In this document: one piece after another, positions 47,552-57,900 of the stretch
Layout of the letters: every line of letters starts with the position of its first letter
Position numbering within the stretch: position 1 is the first letter of the stretch
Assembly: GCA_945643635.1 (NCBI GenBank)
Contig: CALZFC010000270.1
Coordinates: 2,447,501 to 2,511,500, forward strand
Length of the DNA stretch: 64,000 nt
Direction of reading: 5' to 3'
DNA from: Allodiplogaster sudhausi
Lineage: Eukaryota > Nematoda > Chromadorea > Rhabditida > Diplogasteridae
Notes under the pieces: generated by a model
The model's database searches: none
Seen by the model: the letters and a program-made list of their open reading frames with translations, nothing else
Told to the model about the DNA's origin: nothing
Translations under genes and position numbers: made by a program

Positions 47552-47710
47552 TTTCTCTCTCCCCTGTTCAATCCCTCTCTGACTACCCAGGGCGATGGCG
47601 GTCGCCAGCAGCGTTCCTCTCTGATCGTTCTTCTCGTGATCATCCCCCTCTCCGTCGGCGCACTCGCCGTCTGTCTCATCTTCCTCAACTATCACTGCAA
47701 GATGTGCTAG
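36428..47710 (+). CDS. Type I membrane protein with cysteine-rich three-finger-like ectodomain
   Basis: Five exons join in frame to 191 codons plus stop: 36428-36476, 44423-44518, 46409-46506, 46854-47066, 47591-47710. The product starts with a signal peptide (MKLRCVPLLLAVIAHVG). A cysteine-rich ectodomain follows (about residues 20-95) with CFCDRTSCDD, CEADYCV, LCGV, DRCEQ and VCYCREKFCNTF. The closing C-x-C, then C, then CN is typical of Ly-6/activin-receptor-type three-finger folds. Next come a Ser/Gly-rich stalk (about 95-150) and one membrane span (SSLIVLLVIIPLSVGALAVC) with a short tail ending HCKMC. There is no kinase domain, so it would act as a ligand-binding or accessory surface protein, possibly shed or lipid-modified at its cytosolic cysteines. 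Intron 1 is ~8 kb of microsatellites and a palindromic element. The last exon is inside a segmental duplication; this copy is the one next to exon 4. Confidence 0.85.
39240..39305 (-). other. tRNA-like sequence in left arm of foldback element
   Basis: On the minus strand it has a box-A-like TGGCGCAGTGGT and a box-B-like CGTTCGAGCCCC, 30-odd bases apart. It is the mirror copy of 40228-40295. The anticodon arm does not fold well, so this is a tRNA-derived sequence and not a functional tRNA gene. Confidence 0.6.
39498..39570 (-). other. Second tRNA-derived sequence, centre of foldback element
   Basis: The minus strand reads GGCCTGCGTAGCGCAGTAAG and later AAGTTCGAATCTC, matching pol III boxes A and B. 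It differs from the mirrored tRNA-like pair and is present only in the left arm. The middle part does not form a normal anticodon stem. It may be a SINE head. Confidence 0.55.
40228..40295 (+). other. tRNA-like sequence in right arm of foldback element
   Basis: GGCATGGCGCAGTGGTTTAC (box A) is followed by ATGTTCGAGCCCC (box B). It is the inverted counterpart of 39240-39305, with one base change in box B (GACG in the left arm, GATG here). Confidence 0.6.
44525..44700. repeat. Minisatellite of GGTCTAATTCACGG units, intron 2 of gene 3
   Basis: GGTCTAATTCACGGTCTTTT, then CATAGTCTAATCAC and GGCCGTTAATTCCT, recur with a composite period near 55 bp about three times. They begin within about 20 bp of the exon 2 donor. 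Confidence 0.8.
45235..45535. repeat. GA-rich minisatellite, intron 2 of gene 3
   Basis: GA repeats with a regular GAGAGAGGGATAGAGAGAGA variant recurring about ten times. The Ser/Leu and Arg/Glu open frames here are translations of the repeat. Confidence 0.9.
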
Positions 47711-47769
47711 CAAGCAGTTACCGTAATCCAGAATGTCGTGCTGGGACCGGCAGTCGTACCATGCAAAAT

Positions 47770-47775
47770 AATAAA
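47770..47775 (+). terminator. AATAAA polyadenylation signal of gene 3
   Basis: The AATAAA hexamer lies 60 bp after the gene 3 stop. It is duplicated at 50594 with the second copy of the exon. Confidence 0.65.
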
Positions 47776-48186
47776 TAGGAGCTTCAAAATTGTGACCTTA
47801 TCAGAGATGCCAAATAATTGTCAAGTCAAAGAAGCAGCTTTCCAAGATCATAATTTTTTGTTCCTCCTCAGTCCCTGAGTTTTCATTGTCCCCTTCTTTA
47901 TCAGACCCATGAATATCGCATTTGAAATAACTTCACGCAATTTAATAGGAGGGTCTTTGCGCAGAGGCTGCCAAATATTGCTTTACTCTTTACTATTCCT
48001 TTTAGATTGTTATAAAACTACACTCAGATTATAAGATTGTAAGCTTTCCTTTACTCCTCTTCACACACCACTGCGGGTGGCTGAACAACGTGATCGACTG
48101 TTTGTTAGAATCTTTTCAATATTTAAAATTCCTATTAATTTTTTTAAGATTAATATTACTACTTTCCTCCTGTTTTCACTAGAAGC

Positions 48187-48567
48187 TCAGATGTATGTCT
48201 GCAGGAAATAAAGAAAGTAAAAGAAAAAGAATTCACATGGTTTCCTCTGACAATTGTGCGCAAGCACAACGAGGGCAGGAGAATGAGGGAGAGCAAGAGG
48301 GAGAGAGAAAGAGAGAGAGAGAGAGTGAAAGAGAGAGCAAGTAGGAGAGAGAGAGAGAGTGAAAGAGAGAGCAAGTACTAGAGAGAGAGAGAGATGGGAT
48401 GGAATGAGATATAAATATATAAGAAATATGACAACAAACGCACGAAATGAATCTTCTTCTACGGAAAGGAACTTGATGAACGGAAGAAGATTGTCTTCCA
48501 TCGCCAATAATTCATCTAAGCTCTTATTGTAGAATTTTAAAGAAGCATCGCTGACTTTTTGCTGCAC
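48187..48567 (-). other. Minus-strand open frame in gene 3-gene 4 spacer
   Basis: The first ~45 residues after the Met (MQQKVSDASLKFYNKSLDEL, then LAMEDNLLPFIKFLSVEE) are of ordinary composition. After that the frame runs through a GA tract read as Ser/Leu. It is repeated at 50983-51393. I do not recognise it and see no splice sites; it could be chance or a relic. Confidence 0.25.
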
Positions 48568-48921
48568 ACTTTTCGTTCAACATTACTATGTATGAAGAGA
48601 CAAAATACTACAGCGTGAGAGATCGGAGAAGACTTGAGAGAAAATTAAAGTTAATATAATTAAAAAAATCATACTTCTAAAATGACAAAACTAGAATGTC
48701 ACTGACTTGTTGGGCATGTATTGCAGTCGCTGGCTGGGGATAATCGTCTTAGCCTTTTCCCTATCAGCTGCGAGATCATACCGATAAGACACTGTCATCA
48801 CTGAAGTGTTAGGCGGTATTTAATAGAGAGAAGAGGAGAAGACGAGATCGAAAGAGGAAAGGAAATTGACACAGAGAAATACACAGAATGCGAATGATCT
48901 CGACTACTTTCTGGCTTGGAG

Positions 48922-48929
48922 TATATAAA
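48922..48929 (+). promoter_or_regulatory. TATA box of gene 4, first copy
   Basis: TATATAAA in the context GGAGTATATAAAGTCAGCAG lies 183 bp upstream of the ATG at 49112. The same site is at 51748-51755 in the second unit. Confidence 0.5.
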
Positions 48930-49111
48930 GTCAGCAGTGCTATTCTTTCAGACTGTTCATACTTTTTGAAATAATTGGTTGCTCGTTCCTTATTCGATAC
49001 AATTGCACATTTCTTCTCGTATAATTTTTTTTCGTGCAAAACATATGTATGTACGTACGTACACACACCTAGGTCATAGATACACACTTTATTTTGCGAC
49101 CAGTTTTCGAC

Positions 49112-49768
49112 ATGGCCTTCTACAATGAAAAGTCACGTTGCTGCTGTGGAAGCGTCGATATCAGGGGTTGCACTTTCACATCAAATATGTTATGTTTCAA
49201 TGGTAAAGATGAGAGAGAAAAGAGATAGAAACAATAAGAATACGGGAGAGGGAGATAATGAGAGAGAAAGGGAGAGAGACAGAGAATAAAAATAAGAGAG
49301 AATGAAAGGGAGAAAGGGAGAGAGAGAGCCTCACTTCTCTCCATTTCTACTCACACGTTCTCTTACCAGCTTGGCGTGCAAGTGCTCGCCGGCCTCTTCA
49401 TCGTCTCGGGCTGGTTCAGTCTTCAGAGTCTCTTCTTCTCTGCACATAGCACGCTCTGGATCGCGCTCACGGTGTGTTTTCTCTCTTTCTCTCTTTCTCT
49501 CTCTTTATTACTTTATCTCTCTCTCTCCCTCTCTCTTTATTACTTTATCTCTCTCACTTCTTAGCATCTCTGCCTCTCTGTCTTCTCTCTCTCTCTTTCT
49601 CCGTCAACTGTCTTTTTTTAAAGTTATTTATCTCTCTCCATTATTCGCTCGGTCTCTCTCTCTCCCTCTTCATTCCTCCTTGAAGATTATCACCTCCCTC
49701 ATCCGCATAGTGCCCTCTCTCGCTGTCTTCTACGCTGTTCGTCGCAGCCGCCCACTCAGCATTTTAAA
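49112..49768 (+). pseudogene. Duplicated 5' part of gene 4 (exons 1-3 only)
   Basis: ATG at 49112 opens MAFYNEKSRCCCGSVDIR. Exon 2 is 49370-49471 (LGVQVLAGLFIVSGWFSLQS and onward) and exon 3 starts at 49686 (IITSLIRIVPSLAVFYAVRR). After ATTTTAAAG the sequence is a satellite fragment, and no exons 4-7 follow before the second unit. This copy is therefore an incomplete duplicate unless transcripts splice across the second unit. Confidence 0.75.
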
Positions 49769-49784
49769 GTAACTGAAAACTAGC

Positions 49785-50111
49785 GGAGCTATGGGGGGAC
49801 CTGCTTTCAGTATCTTTGCCCGTTATCTCCCTTGGAGTCTTCTCTATGTCCTAGCATAGGTTTAGTTTGATTAGGGTTCACACAAAAGCGCGCAAAAGGG
49901 TTTGCCCGCGCGCGACTCCGAACCTGGGTCGTTAGAAAATCTGCGTGCGATGAAAATGCACCAAAAAGGCACAAAATTAGTCATATCTCGAATATGCCTG
50001 AACGAATTCCGACGAACAACCTATCATTCGATAGCTAATTTTAGGCTCTATTCGAATAAAAATATGCCCCTAAAAGTGTCAGTGATAGCTAAGGTCGAAA
50101 AAGTGGCCTAA
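49785..50111 (+). repeat. Truncated satellite monomer at the end of unit 1
   Basis: It begins GGAGCTATGGGGGGACCTG as every monomer of the array at 52610-58614 does, but stops at GTGGCCTAA after about 330 bp. It matches the first array monomer (52610) and not the homogenised ones. Confidence 0.92.
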
Positions 50112-50202
50112 AGTCTTCTCTATTATCACCTCCCTCATCCGCATAGTGCCCTCTCTCGCTGTCTTCTACGCTGTTCGTCGCAGCCGCCCACTCAGCATTT
50201 TT
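50110..50202 (+). pseudogene. Junction of stitched fragments with a third copy of gene 4 exon 3
   Basis: After GTGGCCTAA come AGTCTTCTCTAT (also found inside the satellite at about 49836), then ATTATCACCTCCC through CTCAGCATTTT (50122-50201), which is gene 4 exon 3 alone, then TTCCCATTATAC, the start of unit 2. The exon fragment ends at the same base where both other copies leave the exon sequence. Confidence 0.85.
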
Positions 50203-50331
50203 TTCCCATTATACTTAGATATATCTTCTCTGCATCGCTTTCTCTCTCACTTTATCATTCTCTCTGTCACGAACTGCTTCGCTAACTCCCAATCTCTTTC
50301 TCTTCTTCCTCTCTCACTCTCTCTCTCCCTC

Positions 50332-50375
<44 letters not shown>

Positions 50376-50414
50376 TTTCTCTCTCCCCTGTTCAATCCCT
50401 CTCTGACTACCCAG

Positions 50415-50534
50415 GGCGATGGCGGTCGCCAGCAGCGTTCCTCTCTGATCGTTCTTCTCGTGATCATCCCCCTCTCCGTCGGCGCACTCGCCGTCTGTCT
50501 CATCTTCCTCAACTATCACTGCAAGATGTGCTAG
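50415..50534 (+). pseudogene. Orphan duplicate of gene 3 membrane-span exon
   Basis: Identical to gene 3 exon 5 (47591-47710), including acceptor, stop and AATAAA at 50594. It lies 3.3 kb beyond exon 4 with the complete first copy in between, so it is probably unused. Confidence 0.8.
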
Positions 50535-51747
50535 CAAGCAGTTACCGTAATCCAGAATGTCGTGCTGGGACCGGCAGTCGTACCATGCAAAATAATAAAT
50601 AGGAGCTTCAAAATTGTGACCTTATCAGAGATGCCAAATAATTGTCAAGTCAAAGAAGCAGCTTTCCAAGATCATAATTTTTTGTTCCTCCTCAGTCCCT
50701 GAGTTTTCATTGTCCCCTTCTTTATCAGACCCATGAATATCGCATTTGAAATAACTTCACGCAATTTAATAGGAGGGTCTTTGCGCAGAGGCTGCCAAAT
50801 ATTGCTTTACTCTTTACTATTCCTTTTAGATTGTTATAAAACTACACTCAGATTATAAGATTGTAAGCTTTCCTTTACTCCTCTTCACACACCACTGCGG
50901 GTGGCTGAACAACGTGATCGACTGTTTGTTAGAATCTTTTCAATATTTAAAATTCCTATTAATTTTTTTAAGATTAATATTACTACTTTCCTCCTGTTTT
51001 CACTAGAAGCTCAGATGTATGTCTGCAGGAAATAAAGAAAGTAAAAGAAAAAGAATTCACATGGTTTCCTCTGACAATTGTGCGCAAGCACAACGAGGGC
51101 AGGAGAATGAGGGAGAGCAAGAGGGAGAGAGAAAGAGAGAGAGAGAGAGAGTGAAAGAGAGAGCAAGTAGGAGAGAGAGAGAGAGTGAAAGAGAGAGCAA
51201 GTACTAGAGAGAGAGAGAGATGGGATGGAATGAGATATAAATATATAAGAAATATGACAACAAACGCACGAAATGAATCTTCTTCTACGGAAAGGAACTT
51301 GATGAACGGAAGAAGATTGTCTTCCATCGCCAATAATTCATCTAAGCTCTTATTGTAGAATTTTAAAGAAGCATCGCTGACTTTTTGCTGCACACTTTTC
51401 GCTCAACATTACTATGTATGAAGAGACAAAATACTACAGCGTGAGAGATCGGAGAAGACTTGAGAGAAAATTAAAGTTAATATAATTAAAAAAATCATAC
51501 TTCTAAAATGACAAAACTAGAATGTCACTGACTTGTTGGGCATGTATTGCAGTCGCTGGCTGGGGATAATCGTCTTAGCCTTTTCCCTATCAGCTGCGAG
51601 ATCATACCGATAAGACACTGTCATCACTGAAGTGTTAGGCGGTATTTAATAGAGAGAAGAGGAGAAGACGAGATCGAAAGAGGAAAGGAAATTGACACAG
51701 AGAAATACACAGAATGCGAATGATCTCGACTACTTTCTGGCTTGGAG

Positions 51748-51755
51748 TATATAAA
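51748..51755 (+). promoter_or_regulatory. TATA box of gene 4, second copy
   Basis: TATATAAA 189 bp upstream of the ATG at 51937, identical in context to the first copy. With a TATA-to-start distance of about 30 bp, transcription would begin near 51785. Confidence 0.5.
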
Positions 51756-51936
51756 GTCAGCAGTGCTATTCTTTCAGACTGTTCATACTTTTTGAAATAA
51801 TTGGTTGCTCGTTCCTTATTCGATACAATTGCACATTTCTTCTCGTATAATTTTTTTCGTGCAAAACATATGTATGTACGTACGTACACACACCTAGGTC
51901 ATAGATACACACTTTATTTTGCGACCAGTTTTCGAC

Positions 51937-54900
51937 ATGGCCTTCTACAATGAAAAGTCACGTTGCTGCTGTGGAAGCGTCGATATCAGGGGTTGCACTT
52001 TCACATCAAATATGTTATGTTTCAATGGTAAAGATGAGAGAGAAAAGAGATAGAAACAATAAGAATACGGGAGAGGGAGATAATGAGAGAGAAAGGGAGA
52101 GAGACAGAGAATAAAAATAAGAGAGAATGAAAGGGAGAAAGGGAGAGAGAGAGCCTCACTTCTCTCCATTTCTACTCACACGTTCTCTTACCAGCTTGGC
52201 GTGCAAGTGCTCGCCGGCCTCTTCATCGTCTCGGGCTGGTTCAGTCTTCAGAGTCTCTTCTTCTCTGCACATAGCACGCTCTGGATCGCGCTCACGGTGT
52301 GTTTTCTCTCTTTCTCTCTTTCTCTCTCTTTATTACTTTATCTCTCTCTCTCCCTCTCTCTTTATTACTTTATCTCTCTCACTTCTTAGCATCTCTGCCT
52401 CTCTGTCTTCTCTCTCTCTCTTTCTCCGTCAACTGTCTTTTTTTAAAGTTATTTATCTCTCTCCATTATTCGCTCGGTCTCTCTCTCTCCCTCTTCATTC
52501 CTCCTTGAAGATTATCACCTCCCTCATCCGCATAGTGCCCTCTCTCGCTGTCTTCTACGCTGTTCGTCGCAGCCGCCCACTCAGCATTTTAAAGTAACTG
52601 AAAACTAGCGGAGCTATGGGGGGACCTGCTTTCAGTATCTTTGCCCGTTATCTCCCTTGGAGTCTTCTCTATGTCCTAGCATAGGTTTAGTTTGATTAGG
52701 GTTCACACAAAAGCGCGCAAAAGGGTTTGCCCGCGCGCGACTCCGAACCTGGGTCGTTAGAAAATCTGCGTGCGATGAAAATGCACCAAAAAGCCACAAA
52801 ATTAGTCATATCTCGAATATGCCTGAACGAATTCCGACGAACAACCTATCATTCGATAGCTAATTTTAGGCTCTATTCGAATAAAAATATGCCCCTAAAA
52901 GTGTCAGTGATAGCTAAGGTCGAAAAAGTGGCCTAAACATTCTGACCCCAAAAGTAGATCAAAAACGTCGTTGTATGAAAACGTTTTGTATGACAAAGTT
53001 GTTCGTCTTCTCGAGAGCTACAGAATCATATATAACATGTTGCCATAAGGCCAATCCCCAGAAAAAACAGGCGCGGAAAGGGCCTCATAAAAATTCGACA
53101 TTTCACGGCCCCCTCAGGGTACTTTTCCGGAATCCCAGCCAAACGCGAGTAGGCTCATTTCAAAGCACTCGTAAAACTGTACAATATTCTAAATGTCCCA
53201 TCCCGCTCCGGTCCCAAATCTCCGAGTACTAATTTTTCAAAGGTTCGCTCCTAACAAAATGGGTTCGCCAGTTTTTGCCTCGTATCTATCGATCTAGGTA
53301 CTTTCAGTAGATTAGCTATAGATCACTCGATGCGCCGTCAAAAACTACATGATATATGTCGAAAGCAAGAAATGCGCAGGTACAGATTTTGAGATAGTGA
53401 GCAAATACAGAGCAAAAAAGGGCCAAAAAACGGGGTAAAACTTTGGCCACGCCCACAGGAAAGACCCTCGGGCGGAATTCGCCCAATTTGTGTCCTATTA
53501 ATCTTGAAGACATTCCCTATCAGCCACTATTTTTTTCCTCACCCAATTCCTCTCCGTTCAAAAGATGCATGCGCTCAAAGTGGCCAACCCAGCGCAACCT
53601 CGCCCCAAAAAGTTGCAACTTTGGCCGCTGGCGCCACCCCCAAACCCAAATCCCAAAAATCCGAAACCCATACCATATCGTAGCCCCAATATTCATTTTC
53701 CATCCTAAAAAAACCGCACCCCAAAATCTCACCCCCACCGCCCACCACGCCGCTCCGCGCAAACCCAGTCAATATTGAACAAGCGTTTCTAAGTACATTC
53801 TCTAGCTAGCGGAGCTATGGGGGGACCTGGTTTCAGTATCGCCGCCCATTATCTCCCTTGGAGTGTGGGCTATGTCCTAGCATAGGATTTGTTTGATTAG
53901 GGTTCACACAAAAGCGCGCAAAAGTGTTTGCCCGCGCGCGACTCCGAACCAGGGTTGGTTGAATATCTGTGTGCGGTGAAAATGCACCAAAAAGCCACAA
54001 AATAATTCATTTCTCGAATATGCCTGGATGAAATGAGAAGTATCACCCACCATTCGATAGCTAATTTTAGGCTCTATTCGAATAAAAATATGCGCCAAAA
54101 AGTTCCAGTGATAGGTAAGGTCGAAAAAGTGGCCTGAACATTCTAGGACCAAAAGTAGATCAAAAACGTCGTTGTATGGAAAACTTTTGTATGAGACATT
54201 TGTTCGCCTTCTCGAGAGCTACAGAATGATATATAACACTTTGTCATAACACCAACATCCGAGAAAAAACAGCCGCGGAAATGGCGTCCAAAAATTTTGA
54301 GATTTCACGGCCCTCTCAGGGTACTTTCCCGGAAACCCGGCCAAACGAGAGTAGGCTCATTTCAAAGCTCTCCAAAAACTAAACAATATTCTGAATGTCC
54401 CATCCCGCTCCATTCTCAAATCTCAGAGTATTGATTTTTCAAAGGTTCGCTCCTAACAAAATGGGTCCGCCTGTTTTTGCCTCGTATCTATCGATCTAGG
54501 TACTTTCAGTAGATCAGCTATAGATCAGTCGATGCGCCGTCCAAAACTACATGATATATGTCGAAACAAAGAAAATCGCGGGTACAGATTTTGAGAAAGT
54601 GAGCAAATACAGAGCAAAAAAGGGCCAAAAAACGGGCTAAAACTTTGGCCACGCCCACAGGAAAGACCCTCGGGCGGAATTCGCACAATTTGTGTCCTAT
54701 TAATCTTGAAGACATTTCCTATCAATCACTATTTTTTCCAGCTTCCCATCTTCTCCGAAACAAAAGATAGAAACGCTCAAACTCGCCAACCCAGCGCAAG
54801 CGCACGCCGAAAAGTTGCAACTTTGGCCGCCGGCGCCGACTACAAAACCAAAACCCAAAAATCCCAAACCCATACCATATCGTAGCCCCAATATTCATTT

Positions 54901-57900
54901 TCCATCCTAAAAAAACCCCACTCGAAAATCTCACTCCCACCGCCCGCTACGCCGCTCCGCGCAAACCCGGTAAATATTGAACAAGCAATGCTAAGTAGAT
55001 TCTCTAACTAGCGGAGCTATGGGGGGACCTGGTTTCAGTATCGCCGCCCATTATCTCCCTTGGAGTGTGGGCTATGTCCTAGCATAGGATTTGTTTGATT
55101 AGGGTTCACACAAAAGCACGCAAAAGTGTTTGCCCGCGCGCGACTCCGAACCAGGGTTGGTTGAATATCTGTGTGCGGTGAAAATGCACCAAAAAGCCAC
55201 AAAATAATTCATTTCTCGAATATGCCTGGATGAAATGAGAAGTATCACCCACCATTCGATAGCTAATTTTAGGCTCTATTCGAATAAAAATATGCGCCAA
55301 AAAGTTCCAGTGATAGGTAAGGTCGAAAAAGTGGCCTGAACATTCTAGGACCAAAAGTAGATCAAAAACGTCGTTGTATGGAAAACTTTTGTATGAGACA
55401 TTTGTTCGCCTTCTCGAGAGCTACAGAATGATATATAACACTTTGTCATAACACCAACATCCGAGAAAAAACAGCCGCGGAAATGGCGTCCAAAAATTTT
55501 GAGATTTCACGGCCCTCTCAGGGTACTTTCCCGGAAACCCGGCCAAACGAGAGTAGGCTCATTTCAAAGCTCTCCAAAAACTAAACAATATTCTGAATGT
55601 CCCATCCCGCTCCATTCTCAAATCTCAGAGTATTGATTTTTCAAAGGTTCGCTCCTAACAAAATGGGTCCGCCTGTTTTTGCCTCGTATCTATCGATCTA
55701 GGTACTTTCAGTAGATCAGCTATAGATCAGTCGATGCGCCGTCCAAAACTACATGATATATGTCGAAACAAAGAAAATCGCGGGTACAGATTTTGAGAAA
55801 GTGAGCAAATACAGAGCAAAAAAGGGCCAAAAAACGGGCTAAAACTTTGGCCACGCCCACAGGAAAGACCCTCGGGCGGAATTCGCCCAATTTGTGTCCT
55901 ATTAATCTTGAAGACATTTCCTATTAATCACTATTTTTTCCAGCTTCCCATCTTCTCCGAAACAAAAGATAGAAACGCTCAAACTCGCCAACCCAGCGCA
56001 AGCGCACGCCGAAAAGTTGCAACTTTGGCCGCCGGCGCCGACTACAAAACCAAAACCCAAAAATCCCAAACCCATACCATATCGTAGCCCCAATATTCAT
56101 TTTCCATCCTAAAAAAACCCCACTCGAAAATCTCACTCCCACCGCCCGCTACGCCGCTCCGCGCAAACCCGGTAAATATTGAACAAGCGTTTCTAAGTAC
56201 ACTCTCTAACTAGCGGAGCTATGGGGGGACCTGGTTTCAGTATCGCCGCCCATTATCTCCCTTGGAGTGTGGGCTATGTCCTAGCATAGGATTTGTTTGA
56301 TTAGGGTTCACACAAAAGCACGCAAAAGTGTTTGCCCGCGCGCGACTCCGAACCAGGGTTGGTTGAATATCTGTGTGCGGTGAAAATGCACCAAAAAGCC
56401 ACAAAATAATTCATTTCTCGAATATGCCTGGATGAAATGAGAAGTATCACCCACCATTCGATAGCTAATTTTAGGCTCTATTCGAATAAAAATATGCGCC
56501 AAAAAGTTCCAGTGATAGGTAAGGTCGAAAAAGTGGCCTGAACATTCTAGGACCAAAAGTAGATCAAAAACGTCGTTGTATGGAAAACTTTTGTATGAGA
56601 CATTTGTTCACCTTCTCGAGAGCTACAGAATGATATATAACACTTTGCCATAACACCAACATCCGAGAAAAAACAGCCGCGGAAATGGCGTCCAAAAATT
56701 TTGAGATTTCACGGCCCTCTCAGGGTACTTTCCCGGAAACCCGGCCAAACGAGAGTAGGCTCATTTCAAAGCTCTCCAAAAACTAAACAATATTCTGAAT
56801 GTCCCATCCCGCTCCATTCTCAAATCTCAGAGTATTGATTTTTCAAAGGTTCGCTCCTAACAAAATGGGTCCGCCTGTTTTTGCCTCGTATCTATCGATC
56901 TAGGTACTTTCAGTAGATCAGCTATAGATCAGTCGATGCGCCGTCCAAAACTACATGATATATGTCGAAACAAAGAAAATCGCGGGTACAGATTTTGAGA
57001 AAGTGAGCAAATACAGAGCAAAAAAGGGCCAAAAAACGGGCTAAAACTTTGGCCACGCCCACAGGAAAGACCCTCGGGCGGAATTCGCCCAATTTGTGTC
57101 CTATTAATCTTGAAGACATTTCCTATCAATCACTATTTTTTCCAGCTTCCCATCTTCTCCGAAACAAAAGATAGAAACGCTCAAACTCGCCAACCCAGCG
57201 CAAGCGCACGCCGAAAAGTTGCAACTTTGGCCGCCGGCGCCGACTACAAAACCAAAACCCAAAAATCCCAAACCCATACCATATCGTAGCCCCAATATTC
57301 ATTTTCCATCCTAAAAAAACCCCACTCGAAAATCTCACTCCCACCGCCCGCTACGCCGCTCCGCGCAAACCCGGTAAATATTGAACAAGCGTTTCTAAGT
57401 ACACTCTCTAACTAGCGGAGCTATGGGGGGACCTGGTTTCAGTATCGCCGCCCATTATCTCCCTTGGAGTGTGGGCTATGTCCTAGCATAGGATTTGTTT
57501 GATTAGGGTTCACACAAAAGCGCGCAAAAGTGTTTGCCCGCGCGCGACTCCGAACCAGGGTTGGTTGAATATCTGTGTGCGGTGAAAATGCACCAAAAAG
57601 CCACAAAATAATTCATTTCTCGAATATGCCTGGATGAAATGAGAAGTATCACCCACCATTCGATAGCTAATTTTAGGCTCTATTCGAATAAAAATATGCG
57701 CCAAAAAGTTCCAGTGATAGGTAAGGTCGAAAAAGTGGCCTGAACATTCTAGGACCAAAAGTAGATCAAAAACGTCGTTGTATGGAAAACTTTTGTATGA
57801 GACATTTGTTCGCCTTCTCGAGAGCTACAGAATGATATATAACACTTTGTCATAACACCAACATCCGAGAAAAAACAGCCGCGGAAATGGCGTCCAAAAA

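Larger units (their letters stand above)
47377..50111 (+). repeat. Segmental duplication, unit 1 (~2.73 kb)
   Basis: Runs from TTCCCATTATACTTAG to GTGGCCTAA and is repeated almost base for base at 50203-52936 (offset 2824-2826). It contains gene 3 exon 5, the spacer, the gene 4 promoter and exons 1-3, and about 330 bp of satellite. I noted only a few differences, including a G/C at about 49968, a C/T at about 48584 and one- or two-base changes in runs. Confidence 0.95.
50203..52936 (+). repeat. Segmental duplication, unit 2
   Basis: Second copy of 47377-50111. After GTGGCCTAA it continues into the rest of a satellite monomer, where unit 1 breaks off. Confidence 0.95.
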
